Below are positions 12,201-23,051 of a stretch of 64,000 bases of DNA, in pieces. Each line of letters opens with the position of its first letter. The first letter of the stretch is position 1. The DNA is from Pseudomonas flavescens (GTDB taxonomy: Bacteria; Pseudomonadota; Gammaproteobacteria; Pseudomonadales; Pseudomonadaceae), in contig NZ_JACBYV010000001.1 of the NCBI RefSeq assembly GCF_013408425.1, forward strand, positions 5,146,001-5,210,000, read 5' to 3'. Under the pieces are notes generated by a model. It ran no database searches. It was given only the letters and a program-made list of their open reading frames with translations, and was not told the DNA's origin. A program made the position numbers and the translations under genes.

Positions 12201-12419
12201 ATGGTAACTATGGGGTTCCTCATAGCGTTGGTAGCCTGGATCTGGTCTGTGTCACGTGGTATCCAGGTTTCTTTGCTGTGTGTTGTGCTCAACTTCATGT
12301 TTCCGCCTATCTCGCAGGGCATCTTTGCCCTCTACGAGCAGTCCATGCGTCCTCCGCTGCTGATAATGGCGGTTGGCTTGGGGATGATGTATCTCGGGGG
12401 CGGTTTGAAAGTGTCCTGA
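12201..12419 (+). CDS. Small hypothetical membrane protein
   Basis: A 72-residue protein that I do not recognise. It has two hydrophobic segments (about 3-15 with 22-35, and about 52-66) separated by PPISQGIFALYEQSMRPP, so it should span the inner membrane. The case that it is real rests on an ideal AAGGAG site 6 bases before the ATG and a strong terminator 58 bases after the stop. It may be a lineage-specific stress or membrane microprotein; no function can be given. Confidence 0.65.
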   Translation: MVTMGFLIALVAWIWSVSRGIQVSLLCVVLNFMFPPISQGIFALYEQSMRPPLLIMAVGLGMMYLGGGLKVS

Positions 12420-12476
12420 GCGAAGGGGCCGTTCGTCCCGGGCTCTGTTCGGCAATCAAGTACATCTGCAAAGAAA

Positions 12477-12512
12477 AGCCCCGCACAGCTCACGCTGGCG
12501 GGGCTATTTTTT
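12477..12512 (+). terminator. Terminator at the convergent junction with metK
   Basis: AGCCCCGC (12477-12484) pairs with GCGGGGCT (12498-12505), followed by ATTTTTT. The A-rich run AAAGAAAA on the other side lets it also serve metK on the minus strand. Confidence 0.88.
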
Positions 12513-12522
12513 GCGCGGCTGG

Positions 12523-13709
<1,187 letters not shown>

Positions 13710-13713
<4 letters not shown>

Positions 13714-14738
13714 CTATCGGTTGTCCTGGCGAGTGAGGGCCTATCGGCCACGTGCGTGAGTGGATGAGTGCGCTGGAAATGCCGCACCTGAATTTGAAAT
13801 CCATTGCGCAGGCCGACGTACAGGCTTTCGCCCGGGGTCAGGCCGGCGGCGACGGCCCAGTGGGCCAGGTCGTCCTGTTCGAAGCCTAGCCAGAGATCAC
13901 CGCAAGTGTCCCGGGCCCAGCCCTGATTGTGGCTGCACAGCTCGGTGATCAGCAGGCTGCCGCCGCTGTTGACCTGGCTGGCGAGTTTGCGAAGCGCCTG
14001 GGCCGGTGCGGCGAAGTGGTGCAGCACCATGTTCAGGACCACGCAGTCGGCGCTGGGGTAATCGTCGAGCAGGGCGTCGGCCAACTGCAGGCGGACGTTG
14101 TCGAGGCCGTCCTGTGCGCAGCGCAGGCGTGCCAGTTCGAGCATGGCCGGGCTGTTGTCCAGCGCGGTGACCTGGCCGAAGCGGCGCGCCAGCTCCGGCA
14201 GAAAACCGCCATCGCCGGGGCCGATCTCCAGCGCACGGGCGTTGGCAGCGAAATCCAGCGAGTCGAGCAGTGCCAGCACGCTGTCGCGGTACTGCGGCAG
14301 CCCGGCGATGAGGTCCTGCTGGGCCTGGAAGCGCTCGGCGCTGCGGGCGAAGAAGTCCTGGCTGGCGGTGGCGCGTCGCTGATGAACCTGAGCGATGCGC
14401 TCGCGCACCTGAACGGGCAGAGTGAGCCGGTCGACTTCCTGAAGCAAGGCGGCGTGCAGCGTGCCGCCGATGGTTTCCGCGTGAGCCAGGGCGCGGCGAT
14501 AGAAGATCGCGTTGCCTTCCCGGCGGGTGGCGACCAGACCGGCCTGGGCCAGCACCTTGAGGTGATGACTGATGCCCGACTGGCCGATGGCGAAAATCTG
14601 CGCCAGTTCCAGCACGCCGAACGAATCGTTGGCCAGTGCGCGCAGCACGTTCAGGCGCAACGGGTCGCCCGCAGCCTTGCACAGGGCGGAAAGAGTGTCG
14701 GCAGGCTCGAAATCGAGCTGGGAGGCACGCGAAGTCAT
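13710..14738 (-). CDS. sahR: ArsR-family regulator fused to a SAM methyltransferase domain (SahR-like)
   Basis: A 342-residue regulator. Residues 15-85 form an ArsR-type winged helix ([11 protein letters not shown], then [18 protein letters not shown] as recognition helix). Residues 130-320 form a class I SAM-dependent methyltransferase fold with motif [10 protein letters not shown] at 170-178, ALDNSPAML, then LNMVLHHF. This domain pair and its place upstream of metK match SahR, described in Proteobacteria as a regulator of methionine-cycle genes that senses S-adenosylhomocysteine through the methyltransferase-like domain. A palindromic operator lies upstream. Cotranscribed with metK (four-base overlap), implying autoregulation. 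Whether the C-terminal domain also methylates anything is unknown. Confidence 0.82.
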
Positions 14739-14747
14739 AGGCTGCGC

Positions 14748-14776
14748 AGTCTAGTCGGTGGCTTTTGGTGCGGCAA
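14748..14776 (-). promoter_or_regulatory. Possible promoter of sahR-metK
   Basis: On the minus strand TTGCCG (14771-14776), a 17-base spacer and TAGACT (14748-14753) resemble a sigma70 promoter. Transcription would start within a few bases of the ATG at 14738, giving an almost leaderless message, so either the promoter or the start codon call may need revision. Confidence 0.45.
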
Positions 14777-14778
14777 GG

Positions 14779-14804
14779 CCAATATCAAAAAGTTTTGATA
14801 TTGG
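14779..14804. promoter_or_regulatory. Palindromic operator upstream of sahR-metK
   Basis: CCAATATCAAAA and its perfect complement TTTTGATATTGG are separated only by AG: 12-bp arms in a 26-base site, typical of a dimeric ArsR-family operator. It ends 3 bases upstream of the candidate -35 box and also lies upstream of divergent tktA. Confidence 0.8.
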
Positions 14805-14994
14805 ATTCGATGCAGGCTCTGTTAAAGGGTCATACGCAGGCGCTGTCTGGCGCTCAGGGTGGTTTTCTCCAGGAAATCCGCCGGAATCGTTCGCCTAACG
14901 ACCATCTGTGATTGCCCCGCGGGGTTGGCTGGGCGAAAATGGCCGCCTTTTTCGTCCTAGCTGCCTCGGCAGCCACCCCGCAGGAGATTCAGCG

Positions 14995-16992
14995 ATGCCC
15001 AGCCGTCGTGAGCGTGCCAATGCCATTCGTGCCCTGAGCATGGATGCCGTGCAAAAAGCCAACAGCGGCCACCCCGGTGCCCCTATGGGTATGGCGGATA
15101 TCGCCGAAGTGCTGTGGCGTGACTACCTGAAACATAACCCGGCCAATCCGAAGTTCGCCGACCGTGACCGTTTCGTGCTGTCCAACGGCCACGGTTCGAT
15201 GCTGATCTATTCGTTGCTGCACCTGACCGGCTACGACCTGTCCATCGACGACCTGAAGAACTTCCGCCAACTGCACAGCCGCACCCCGGGCCACCCGGAA
15301 TACGGTTACGCGCCAGGCGTGGAAACCACCACCGGTCCGCTCGGCCAGGGCATCGCCAACGCCGTGGGCTTCGCCCTGGCGGAGAAGATCATGGCGGCGC
15401 AGTTCAACCGCGATGGCCACAGCATCGTCGACCACTACACCTACGCCTTCCTGGGTGACGGTTGCATGATGGAAGGCATCAGCCATGAAGTCTGCTCGCT
15501 GGCCGGTACCCTGGGCCTCGGCAAGCTGATCGCGTTCTACGACGACAACGGCATCTCCATCGATGGCGAAGTCCATGGCTGGTTCACCGACGATACCCCG
15601 GCGCGCTTCGAAGCCTACGGCTGGCAGGTGATCCGCAATGTCGACGGTCACGATCCCGAAGAGATCAAGATGGCCATCGACACCGCTCGCAAGAGCGAGC
15701 AGCCGACCCTGATCTGCTGCAAGACCATCATCGGTTTCGGTTCGCCGAACAAGCAGGGCAAGGAAGAGTCCCACGGCGCCGCGCTGGGCCATGACGAAAT
15801 CGCCTTGACCCGCGCCGCCCTGAACTGGAGCCACGCGCCGTTCGAAATCCCGGCCGACATCTATGCCGAATGGGATGCCAAGGAAGCCGGTCTGGCTGCC
15901 GAAGCCGAATGGGATCAGCGTTTCGCGGCCTATTCCGCTGCTTACCCGGAACTGGCCAACGAGTTCATCCGCCGTATGGCTGGCGAGCTGCCTGCCGATT
16001 TCTCCGCCAAGGCCAGCGAGTTCATCCGCGCCGTGGCCGAGAAAGGCGAAACCATCGCCAGCCGCAAGGCCAGCCAGAATTGCCTGAATGCCTTCGGCCC
16101 GTTGCTGCCGGAACTGCTGGGTGGCTCGGCCGACCTGGCCGGTTCCAACCTGACCCTGTGGAAGGGCTGCAAGCCTGTGGTCGCCGAAGACGCTTCGGGC
16201 AACTACATGTACTACGGCGTGCGTGAATTCGGCATGAGCGCGATCATGAACGGCGTTGCCCTGCATGGCGGCCTGGTGCCTTACGGCGCGACCTTCCTGA
16301 TGTTCATGGAATACGCCCGCAACGCGGTACGCATGTCCGCGCTGATGAAACTGCGCGTGCTCTACGTGTTCACCCACGATTCCATCGGCCTGGGTGAAGA
16401 CGGCCCGACGCACCAGCCGGTCGAGCAACTGACCAGCCTGCGCACCACGCCGAACCTGGACACCTGGCGCCCGGCGGATACCGTCGAAGCCGCAGTGGCC
16501 TGGAAGCATTCGGTCGAGCGCAAGGACGGCCCTAGCGCGCTGATCTTCTCCCGCCAGAACCTGCCGCACAACCTGCGCGACCATGAAACCGAAGCGGCCA
16601 TCAGTCGTGGTGGTTACGTGTTGAAGGATTGCGCTGGCGAGCCGGAGCTGATCCTGATCTCCACCGGTTCGGAAGTCGGTCTGGCCATCCAGGCTGCCGA
16701 CAAACTGGCCGAGCAGGGTCGCAAGGTGCGCGTGGTGTCGATGCCGTCGACCAACGTGTTCGACCAGCAGGACGCCGCTTACAAGCAGTCCGTACTGCCG
16801 CTGCAGGTCACCGCGCGGATCGCCATCGAAGCTGCCCACGCCGACTTCTGGTACAAGTACGTTGGCCTCGAAGGTCGCGTCATCGGTATGGAAACCTACG
16901 GTGAGTCGGCTCCTGCCGGCGAGCTGTTCGAGCATTTCGGCTTCACCGTCGAGAACATCATCGGCACTGCCGAAGAACTGCTCGACGCCTGA
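14995..16992 (+). CDS. tktA: Transketolase
   Basis: Thiamine-diphosphate enzyme of 665 residues that moves two-carbon units between sugar phosphates in the non-oxidative pentose phosphate pathway. Seen: [11 protein letters not shown] at 24-34, GPLGQG at 114-119, the ThDP and Mg site GDGCMMEG at 154-161, and the pyrimidine-binding domain with [20 protein letters not shown]. Length matches E. coli TktA (663). The ATG at 14995 has AGGAG 8 bases upstream; the longer frame to 14908 has no support. It begins a run of carbohydrate genes (tktA, epd, pgk, fba) in PAO1 order. A repeat lies between it and epd, so epd may have its own promoter. Confidence 0.96.
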   Translation: MPSRRERANAIRALSMDAVQKANSGHPGAPMGMADIAEVLWRDYLKHNPANPKFADRDRFVLSNGHGSMLIYSLLHLTGYDLSIDDLKNFRQLHSRTPGHPEYGYAPGVETTTGPLGQGIANAVGFALAEKIMAAQFNRDGHSIVDHYTYAFLGDGCMMEGISHEVCSLAGTLGLGKLIAFYDDNGISIDGEVHGWFTDDTPARFEAYGWQVIRNVDGHDPEEIKMAIDTARKSEQPTLICCKTIIGFGSPNKQGKEESHGAALGHDEIALTRAALNWSHAPFEIPADIYAEWDAKEAGLAAEAEWDQRFAAYSAAYPELANEFIRRMAGELPADFSAKASEFIRAVAEKGETIASRKASQNCLNAFGPLLPELLGGSADLAGSNLTLWKGCKPVVAEDASGNYMYYGVREFGMSAIMNGVALHGGLVPYGATFLMFMEYARNAVRMSALMKLRVLYVFTHDSIGLGEDGPTHQPVEQLTSLRTTPNLDTWRPADTVEAAVAWKHSVERKDGPSALIFSRQNLPHNLRDHETEAAISRGGYVLKDCAGEPELILISTGSEVGLAIQAADKLAEQGRKVRVVSMPSTNVFDQQDAAYKQSVLPLQVTARIAIEAAHADFWYKYVGLEGRVIGMETYGESAPAGELFEHFGFTVENIIGTAEELLDA

Positions 16993-17005
16993 GTGAGAAC
17001 GACGC

Positions 17006-17092
17006 CGTAGGGTGGAACGAGGCGCGTAGCCGACGCTCTTCTCATCCGCCCCATGGCGCCTGGTGGATCGATAAAACGCGATCCACCCTACG
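17006..17092. repeat. Interspersed GTAGGGTGGA-type inverted repeat
   Basis: CGTAGGGTGGA at 17006-17016 is matched by its complement TCCACCCTACG at 17082-17092. A nested 9-bp stem (GGTGGATCG at 17062-17070 with CGATCCACC at 17079-17087) makes a second hairpin. Elements ending in this consensus are scattered between genes in several Pseudomonas genomes, as far as I recall. It sits in the tktA-epd gap. Confidence 0.75.
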
Positions 17093-17111
17093 GGTTCATC
17101 CGAGATCTGCG

Positions 17112-18176
17112 ATGTCCTATCGTCCCTACCGCGTTGCTCTGAACGGCTACGGCCGCATCGGTCGTTGCGTGCTGCGTGCCTTGCACGAGCGTGCTGGCGC
17201 CGCACGTCTGGAAATCGTCGCGCTCAACGACCTGGCCGATCAGGCCAGTATCGAGTACCTGACCCGCTTCGACTCCACCCACGGGCGCTTTCCCGGCGAG
17301 GTGAAGGTGGTTGGCGATTGCCTGCACATCAACGGCGAACGCGTGCGCGTGCTGCGCGAGCGTGAACCCGAGGGTGTCGACTGGGCTGGGCTGGATATCG
17401 ACCTGCTGCTCGAGTGCTCGGGGCAGTACACCACCCGCGAGCAGGCCGAGCGTTTTCTGCAGGCCGGTGCGCCACGGGTGCTGTTGTCCCAGCCGATGGC
17501 CAGCGAGAGCGATGTGGATGCCACGGTGGTGTACGGCGTCAATCAGCAGTGCCTCGAGGGCACCGAGCGGCTGGTGTCGAACGCCTCCTGCACGACCAAC
17601 TGCGGCGTGCCGTTGCTCAAGCTGCTCAATGAGGCGATCGGGCTGGAGTACATCTCGATCACGACCATTCACTCGGCGATGAACGACCAACCGGTGATCG
17701 ATGCCTATCACGACGAGGATCTACGCCGTACGCGCTCGGCCTTTCAGTCGGTGATTCCGGTCTCCACGGGCCTGGCTCGAGGCATCGAACGGCTGCTTCC
17801 GGAACTTGCCGGGCGAATTCAGGCCAAAGCCATTCGGGTGCCGACGGTCAACGTGTCCTGCCTGGATATCACCTTGCAGACCGCCCGTGACACCAGCACC
17901 GAAGAGATCAACCGGATCTTGCGCCGGGCTTCCGAACAGGGGCCGCTGCAGGGTCTGCTGGCGTACACCGAGTTGCCGCACGCCAGCTGCGACTTCAATC
18001 ATGATCCCCATTCGGCGATCGTCGACGGCAGTCAGACGCGGGTTTCCGGGCCACGCCTGGTCAACCTGCTGGCCTGGTTCGACAATGAATGGGGTTTCGC
18101 CAACCGCATGCTCGACATGGCCGTGCATTTTCTCGATGCCGCCGCTCCCCTATCACCAGCCCCTGTTAAGGACTGA
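17112..18176 (+). CDS. epd: D-erythrose-4-phosphate dehydrogenase
   Basis: NAD-dependent enzyme of 354 residues of the GAPDH family that oxidises erythrose 4-phosphate to 4-phosphoerythronate, the first step of de novo pyridoxal phosphate synthesis. Seen: Rossmann start [14 protein letters not shown] at 11-24, catalytic site SNASCTTNC with Cys160, and [12 protein letters not shown] near the C-terminus. Epd rather than GAPDH is indicated by the context (tktA-epd-pgk-fba order as in E. coli and PAO1 PA0551). It is followed after 4 bases by pgk, so the two are cotranscribed. Confidence 0.93.
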   Translation: MSYRPYRVALNGYGRIGRCVLRALHERAGAARLEIVALNDLADQASIEYLTRFDSTHGRFPGEVKVVGDCLHINGERVRVLREREPEGVDWAGLDIDLLLECSGQYTTREQAERFLQAGAPRVLLSQPMASESDVDATVVYGVNQQCLEGTERLVSNASCTTNCGVPLLKLLNEAIGLEYISITTIHSAMNDQPVIDAYHDEDLRRTRSAFQSVIPVSTGLARGIERLLPELAGRIQAKAIRVPTVNVSCLDITLQTARDTSTEEINRILRRASEQGPLQGLLAYTELPHASCDFNHDPHSAIVDGSQTRVSGPRLVNLLAWFDNEWGFANRMLDMAVHFLDAAAPLSPAPVKD

Positions 18177-18180
18177 CTCA

Positions 18181-19359
18181 ATGACTGCAGCTTCCGTAAA
18201 CATCGCGAAAATGGCCGACCTCGACCTGCAAGGTAAGCGCGTGCTGATCCGCGAAGACCTCAATGTGCCGGTCAAGGACGGCGTGGTGAAGAGCGATGCG
18301 CGCATTCTCGCGGCGTTGCCGACCATCAAGCTGGCGCTGGAAAAGGGCGCCGCAGTGATGGTCTGCTCGCACCTGGGGCGCCCTACCGAAGGCGAATTCA
18401 GCGAAGAGAACAGCCTCAAGCCGGTAGCCGATTACCTGAGCAAGGCCCTGGGTCGTGACGTTCCGCTGATCAAGGACTACCTCGGCGGTGTCGAGCTGAA
18501 AGCCGGTGATCTGGTGCTGTTCGAGAACGTACGTTTCAACAAGGGCGAGAAGAAGAACGCCGACGAACTGGCCCAGCAGTACGCTGCCCTGTGCGACGTG
18601 TTCGTCATGGACGCCTTCGGCACCGCCCACCGTGCCGAGGGTTCCACCCATGGCGTGGCCAAGTTCGCCAAGGTCGCCGCTGCCGGCCCGCTGCTGGCTG
18701 CCGAGCTGGATGCACTGGGCAAGGCCCTGGGTGCCCCCGCTCAGCCGATGGCAGCGATCGTCGCTGGCTCCAAGGTGTCGACCAAGCTGGACGTGCTGAA
18801 CAGCCTGAGCAGCATCTGCGATCAACTGATCGTCGGTGGTGGCATCGCCAACACTTTCCTCGCCGCTGCCGGTTACCCGGTCGGCAAGTCGCTTTACGAA
18901 GCCGATCTGGTCGACACCGCCAAGGCCATCGCTGCCAAGGTCAGCGTGCCGCTGCCTGTGGACGTGGTGGTCGCCAAGGAGTTTTCCGAAGCCGCGACTG
19001 CGACCGTCAAGGCGGTGGCCGACGTGGCTGATGACGACATGATCCTCGACATCGGTCCGCAAACTGCAGCGCAGTTCGCCGAGCTGCTCAAGGCCTCCAA
19101 GACCATCCTGTGGAATGGTCCGGTCGGCGTGTTCGAGTTCGATCAGTTCGGTGAAGGCACCAAGGCGCTGGCCCTGGCCATCGCGGAAAGCCCGGCGTTT
19201 TCCATCGCCGGTGGTGGCGATACGCTCGCGGCCATCGACAAGTACGATGTGGCGTCGCGCATTTCCTACATTTCCACGGGCGGTGGCGCTTTCCTCGAAT
19301 TCGTCGAAGGCAAGGTACTGCCGGCCGTGGACGTGCTGCAGCAACGCGCAGCCAAGTGA
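18181..19359 (+). CDS. pgk: Phosphoglycerate kinase
   Basis: Cytoplasmic glycolytic and gluconeogenic enzyme of 392 residues that transfers phosphate between 1,3-bisphosphoglycerate and ADP. Seen: the signature [16 protein letters not shown] near the N-terminus, [11 protein letters not shown] for substrate binding, VDAFGTAHR, and the nucleotide-binding end with [10 protein letters not shown] and GGGDTLAA. The ATG at 18181 has AAGGA 7 bases upstream; a second in-frame ATG ten codons on (18211) would give the shorter N-terminus of some homologues. It is in an operon with epd and precedes fba, separated by two lipoprotein genes as in PAO1. Confidence 0.97.
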   Translation: MTAASVNIAKMADLDLQGKRVLIREDLNVPVKDGVVKSDARILAALPTIKLALEKGAAVMVCSHLGRPTEGEFSEENSLKPVADYLSKALGRDVPLIKDYLGGVELKAGDLVLFENVRFNKGEKKNADELAQQYAALCDVFVMDAFGTAHRAEGSTHGVAKFAKVAAAGPLLAAELDALGKALGAPAQPMAAIVAGSKVSTKLDVLNSLSSICDQLIVGGGIANTFLAAAGYPVGKSLYEADLVDTAKAIAAKVSVPLPVDVVVAKEFSEAATATVKAVADVADDDMILDIGPQTAAQFAELLKASKTILWNGPVGVFEFDQFGEGTKALALAIAESPAFSIAGGGDTLAAIDKYDVASRISYISTGGGAFLEFVEGKVLPAVDVLQQRAAK

Positions 19360-19435
19360 GGCAATTCGGCTAAACCTTGGCTGTCGCAGGCGGTCATTAC
19401 CCTTGTATGGAAACCAGCCAGCAAGGAGTGACCTC

Positions 19436-19630
19436 ATGCGTAACACGGCCGTGGTAGTGATGGTGTGTGCTGTTCTTGGCGGGTGTGCCGGTGGTGGATC
19501 GCCGCGCGAACGAGCGTGCGATGTGTTCAGCCCGGCAGAAATCGATCTGCCGACCACGCGCGACGAACCGCGCATCGAAGGGCAGAGCACCGGTGATTCG
19601 ACCCCGCCAGTCGGCGAACAGAACTGCTAG
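19436..19630 (+). CDS. Small lipoprotein of unknown function
   Basis: A 64-residue predicted lipoprotein. The N-terminus MRNTAVVVMVCAVLGGC has a lipobox (LGGC) with lipidation at Cys17, followed by a short, acidic and Pro/Thr-rich tail with little predicted structure. AAGGAG lies 8 bases before the ATG. It corresponds in position to the small gene PA0553 of PAO1 between pgk and fba. No function is recognised. Confidence 0.75.
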   Translation: MRNTAVVVMVCAVLGGCAGGGSPRERACDVFSPAEIDLPTTRDEPRIEGQSTGDSTPPVGEQNC

Positions 19631-19647
19631 ATAACGAGGAAAATGCG

Positions 19648-19977
19648 ATGAATCTTTATAAAGGTGCCGCTGTATCGCTCGGTCTGGTCATGCTCGCCGG
19701 CTGTGCCGGGAAGGAATATGCCGACAGCCAGGAGTGGAACCGCTGGGTGTGCGACAGCCAGGCCGAGGTGTTCTGGCGCTATGCAGACAGCACCCACGAG
19801 AAAGTCGATGTGCGTATGGGCGGCAGTGATGTCGTTCACCGTTTGAGCCAGGAGCCTGCGGGTTCCGGCGTGTTGTACAGCGACGGTACGCTGTCCTTCC
19901 ACACCAAGGGTGAGGAAGGTCTGATCTACCGTACCGCCAATGACGATTTGCTGGGGCGTGGCTGCAAGGCGCCCTGA
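19648..19977 (+). CDS. MliC-like lipoprotein (C-type lysozyme inhibitor family)
   Basis: A 109-residue lipoprotein with a signal peptide and lipobox (LAGC, lipidation at Cys19). The mature part fits the MliC/YdhA beta-barrel fold: WVCDSQAEVFWRY, then YSDGTLSFHTKGEEGLIYR, and a final cysteine in GRGCKAP that can pair with the first. MliC proteins anchor in the outer membrane and inhibit host lysozyme in the periplasm. The active-loop residues cannot be checked by eye, so inhibition is inferred. The ribosome site GAGGAAAATGCG lies close upstream, and the gene follows the previous lipoprotein by 17 bases. Confidence 0.78.
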   Translation: MNLYKGAAVSLGLVMLAGCAGKEYADSQEWNRWVCDSQAEVFWRYADSTHEKVDVRMGGSDVVHRLSQEPAGSGVLYSDGTLSFHTKGEEGLIYRTANDDLLGRGCKAP

Positions 19978-20052
19978 CAGCGGTACTTGAATAGCGCCTG
20001 CCACTGCGGCAGGCTTGCACGATTAACGAGCCCTATCGGGAGATAGCAAAAC

Positions 20053-21117
20053 ATGGCACTTATCAGCATGCGCCAGATGCTCGACCACGCCGCCGAATTC
20101 GGCTACGGCGTGCCGGCCTTCAACGTCAACAACCTCGAGCAGATGCGCGCCATCATGGAAGCCGCCGACAAGACCGATTCGCCGGTCATCGTCCAGGCCT
20201 CCGCTGGTGCCCGCAAGTACGCGGGTGCGCCTTTCCTGCGTCACCTGATTCTCGCCGCCATCGAAGAATTCCCGCATATCCCGGTGTGCATGCACCAGGA
20301 TCACGGCACCAGCCCGGACATCTGCCAGCGCTCCATCCAGCTGGGCTTCAGCTCGGTGATGATGGACGGCTCGCTGAAAGAAGACGGTAAAACCCCGGCC
20401 GACTACGACTACAACGTGCGCGTCACGCAGCAGACCGTTGCCTTCGCTCACGCCTGTGGCGTGTCGGTCGAAGGTGAGCTGGGCTGCCTGGGTAGCCTGG
20501 AAACCGGCATGGCCGGTGAAGAGGACGGCGTTGGTGCAGAGGGCGTGCTCGATCACAGCCAGTTGCTGACCGACCCGGAAGAAGCCGCCGACTTCGTCAA
20601 GAAGACCCAGGTCGATGCCCTGGCCATCGCTATCGGCACCAGCCACGGCGCCTACAAGTTCACCAAGCCGCCAACCGGTGACGTGCTGTCGATCGAACGC
20701 ATCAAGGCCATCCACAAACGCATCCCCAATACCCACCTGGTGATGCACGGTTCCAGCTCGGTACCGCAGGATTGGCTGGCGATCATCAACGAGCATGGTG
20801 GCGAGATCAAGGAAACCTACGGCGTGCCGGTCGAAGAGATCGTCGAAGGCATCAAGTACGGCGTGCGCAAGGTCAACATCGACACCGACCTGCGTCTGGC
20901 TTCCACCGGTGCCATCCGCCGCTTCCTGGCCGAGCACCCGAGCGAGTTCGATCCGCGCAAGTATTTCGCCCATACCATCACCGCCATGCGTGATATCTGT
21001 ATCGCTCGCTACGAAGCCTTCGGCACCGCCGGCAACGCCTCGAAGATCAAACCGATCTCCCTGGAAGGCATGTTCCAGCGTTACGCCAAGGGTGAGCTGG
21101 TCGCCAAGATCAACTGA
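20053..21117 (+). CDS. fba: Fructose-bisphosphate aldolase class II
   Basis: Zinc-dependent aldolase of 354 residues that joins or splits fructose 1,6-bisphosphate. Seen: [10 protein letters not shown] at 80-89, with Asp83 as the proton-transfer residue and His84 as zinc ligand; the [12 protein letters not shown] loop; [11 protein letters not shown] with the second zinc histidine; and VKKVNID-like [12 protein letters not shown]. The length is that of the Calvin-type/Pseudomonas class IIA form (PAO1 Fda, PA0555). It ends the tktA-epd-pgk-fba carbohydrate block and is closed by a strong terminator. Confidence 0.96.
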   Translation: MALISMRQMLDHAAEFGYGVPAFNVNNLEQMRAIMEAADKTDSPVIVQASAGARKYAGAPFLRHLILAAIEEFPHIPVCMHQDHGTSPDICQRSIQLGFSSVMMDGSLKEDGKTPADYDYNVRVTQQTVAFAHACGVSVEGELGCLGSLETGMAGEEDGVGAEGVLDHSQLLTDPEEAADFVKKTQVDALAIAIGTSHGAYKFTKPPTGDVLSIERIKAIHKRIPNTHLVMHGSSSVPQDWLAIINEHGGEIKETYGVPVEEIVEGIKYGVRKVNIDTDLRLASTGAIRRFLAEHPSEFDPRKYFAHTITAMRDICIARYEAFGTAGNASKIKPISLEGMFQRYAKGELVAKIN

Positions 21118-21450
21118 TCGAAGCGTTTCGCCGCGCACCTAGAAGCCGCTTGTCCGTCCAGGACAAGCGGCTTTTTCATGTGCTCCGCTCGCAGGATGAG
21201 CCGGGCCACGCAGGGCGAGGAGCCCTGGTCCTGCCGCTATCGGCGCGTAGGGGGGCTCGAGCCCAGCACCTCGGCACCGATGGTGCTCGACGACCAGCAT
21301 TCATGTGCCTTGACGCGGCCCTTCCAGTCCGTGTGTCGCCATGTTTTCCGGCTCGTGAACGGTTTGCGTAAAACCATGTAAAACACCTGCGCCGCTTTGC
21401 TGCCTGCTCTACGCCATACTGCCGCCACGCGCTTCAGGATGTCGGCTCCC
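21118..21450. other. Region after fba with terminator, otherwise gene-free
   Basis: These 333 bases hold the fba terminator (21143-21176) and presumably the promoter of the next gene. The short open frames here overlap, lack ribosome sites and do not resemble proteins, so I see no gene. Confidence 0.6.
21143..21176 (+). terminator. Rho-independent terminator of fba
   Basis: A perfect 13-bp stem (AAGCCGCTTGTCC with GGACAAGCGGCTT), a 5-base loop and a T run lie 25 bases after the fba stop. Confidence 0.95.
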
Positions 21451-21897
21451 ATGCCTCAAAATTCCCGTCCCTGGCTGTCGTTCTGTGTGGCCGTCGTGGT
21501 GGCTACGCTGCTCGGCAGCATCGTCCAGACCCAGTTCAATCTCGCCGCGCTGCAACAGCTTGGCGCAAGCATCTCCATGGGCGTACGCATGCAGGCCACC
21601 CTGCACGATCTGCTGGGGTTCAGCCCTACGTTCGCCGCGCTGGTCATCGCCTCGTTCATCGTCGCACTGCCTCTGGCTGCCTGGTTGGCGCCGCGTTTGG
21701 GCGCGCTGCGTTGGGTGGTGTTTGTGCTTGCCGGCGCGCTGGCGGTCTGGCTGGCCTTGAGCGTGGCCAATGCCGTGGCGCCCATGCCGACACTGATCGG
21801 CGCAAACCGTAGCCTGGCCGGCACTTTGGCGCTGATGGTCTGCGGCAGCCTGGGTAGCCTGGCCTTCGCACGTTTCAGTGGTGCTGGCCGGCGATGA
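21451..21897 (+). CDS. Small integral membrane protein of unknown function
   Basis: A 148-residue inner-membrane protein with four hydrophobic segments (about 8-25, 52-72, 78-100 and 112-140). It contains an FNLAALQQLG segment and a long first periplasmic or cytoplasmic loop, but I do not recognise a named family. The ATG at 21451 is preceded by AGGA at 11 bases; in-frame ATG codons at 21439 and further up are alternatives. Its stop overlaps the start of the sugar dehydrogenase by four bases (ATGA), so the two are coupled. A role linked to that enzyme is only a guess. Confidence 0.7.
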   Translation: MPQNSRPWLSFCVAVVVATLLGSIVQTQFNLAALQQLGASISMGVRMQATLHDLLGFSPTFAALVIASFIVALPLAAWLAPRLGALRWVVFVLAGALAVWLALSVANAVAPMPTLIGANRSLAGTLALMVCGSLGSLAFARFSGAGRR

Positions 21898-23009
21898 TCT
21901 TTCCTCGAATCAAGGGTGTGACGTTGAAAGCTGTCCTGCTCATGCTGGGCCTTTGCGCAGGTGTCCTGGCCCATGCCGATTACCGTATCGAAACCGTCAC
22001 CAGTGGTCTCGAACATCCCTGGTCGCTGGCCTTCCTGCCCGATGGCCGCATGCTGGTTACCGAGCGCACCGGACAACTGCGCCTGATCGATGCCGAGGGC
22101 AAGCTACAGACCGAACCCGTCAAGGGAACGCCGACGCCCTTCGTCGCCACCCAGGCAGGCTTGATGGAGGTAGTGCTGGATCCTGCGTTCGCCGAGGACC
22201 CCTGGGTCTATCTGAGCTACGCCCATGGCGATGTCGGTGCCAATAACACGCGACTGGCCCGCGCTCGCCTGGTAGACGGCGAGTTGCGCGACTTGGAAGT
22301 GCTGTTCACCGCCCAGCCGGCCAAGGCCGGTGCCTCGCACTACGGCGGTCGGATCGCCTTTCTGCCCGACGGAACCCTGGTACTGACCCTTGGCGACGGC
22401 TTCGACTGGCGCGAGCAGGCGCAGAACCCGGCCAATCACCTCGGCAAGACGGTACGCCTGAACCGTGACGGCAGCATCCCCGAGAACAACCCCCTGCGTG
22501 GTCAGCCCGGCGCCGCCGAAGAGATCTACAGCCTGGGACACCGCAACGTGCAGGGCATCGTCTATGACAGCAGGCGCAAGCGGCTGTACAGCCACGAGCA
22601 CGGTCCCAAGGGCGGCGACGAGCTGAATCTGATCGAAGCCGGTGGCAATTACGGTTGGCCGCTGACCTCCTTTGGCGTCGATTACACCGGCGCCATGGTC
22701 ACGCCATTTACCGAGTTGCCGGGTTATCTGCCGCCGCAGCTGCACTGGACGCCGTCGGTAGCTCCCTCCGGTCTGGCGCTCTACACCGGTGATCGCTTCC
22801 CGCACTGGAAGGGCGACCTGTTCGTTTCCACCCTGGCCGAGCAGAGCGTACGCCGAGTACGCCTGGACAAGGGTCGGCTGGCCGGTGAGGAGGTACTCTT
22901 TCAAGAGCTCGAAGAGCGCATTCGGGGCGTGTACGACGGGCCTGATGGTGCGCTGTACCTGCTTACCGACAGCGCCGAGGGCAGGCTGCTGCGGGTCGTG
23001 CCCCTGTAG
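21894..23009 (+). CDS. PQQ-dependent aldose sugar dehydrogenase-like beta-propeller
   Basis: A 371-residue secreted six-bladed beta-propeller of the YliI/Asd family; members oxidise aldose sugars in the periplasm with pyrroloquinoline quinone. An N-terminal signal peptide ends near ALAHA, residue 28. Landmarks: LEHPWSLAFLPDGRMLVTER at the start of blade 1, His149 in SHYGGRIAF (equivalent to the catalytic base), LGHRNVQG, and EHGPKGGDELNLI at 235-247. The start at 21894 overlaps the upstream membrane gene; a GTG at 21918 would give a shorter, more regular signal peptide. The natural substrate is unknown. Confidence 0.87.
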   Translation: MIFPRIKGVTLKAVLLMLGLCAGVLAHADYRIETVTSGLEHPWSLAFLPDGRMLVTERTGQLRLIDAEGKLQTEPVKGTPTPFVATQAGLMEVVLDPAFAEDPWVYLSYAHGDVGANNTRLARARLVDGELRDLEVLFTAQPAKAGASHYGGRIAFLPDGTLVLTLGDGFDWREQAQNPANHLGKTVRLNRDGSIPENNPLRGQPGAAEEIYSLGHRNVQGIVYDSRRKRLYSHEHGPKGGDELNLIEAGGNYGWPLTSFGVDYTGAMVTPFTELPGYLPPQLHWTPSVAPSGLALYTGDRFPHWKGDLFVSTLAEQSVRRVRLDKGRLAGEEVLFQELEERIRGVYDGPDGALYLLTDSAEGRLLRVVPL

Positions 23010-23051
23010 GTTGAGGCATAATTCGAAGCCCGCCCTGATTCGTGAACCGTC

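Noticed and set aside
13714..14994. SAM riboswitch upstream of metK
   Set aside because: metK directly follows sahR with a four-base overlap, and no SAM riboswitch core is seen in the sahR leader; the palindrome explains control better.
14989..17205. 738-residue open frame opposite tktA
   Set aside because: The tktA frame has all transketolase motifs; the antisense frame has no protein-like motif.
21150..21381. Short open frames after fba
   Set aside because: They overlap the terminator of fba or lack ribosome sites and protein-like sequence.
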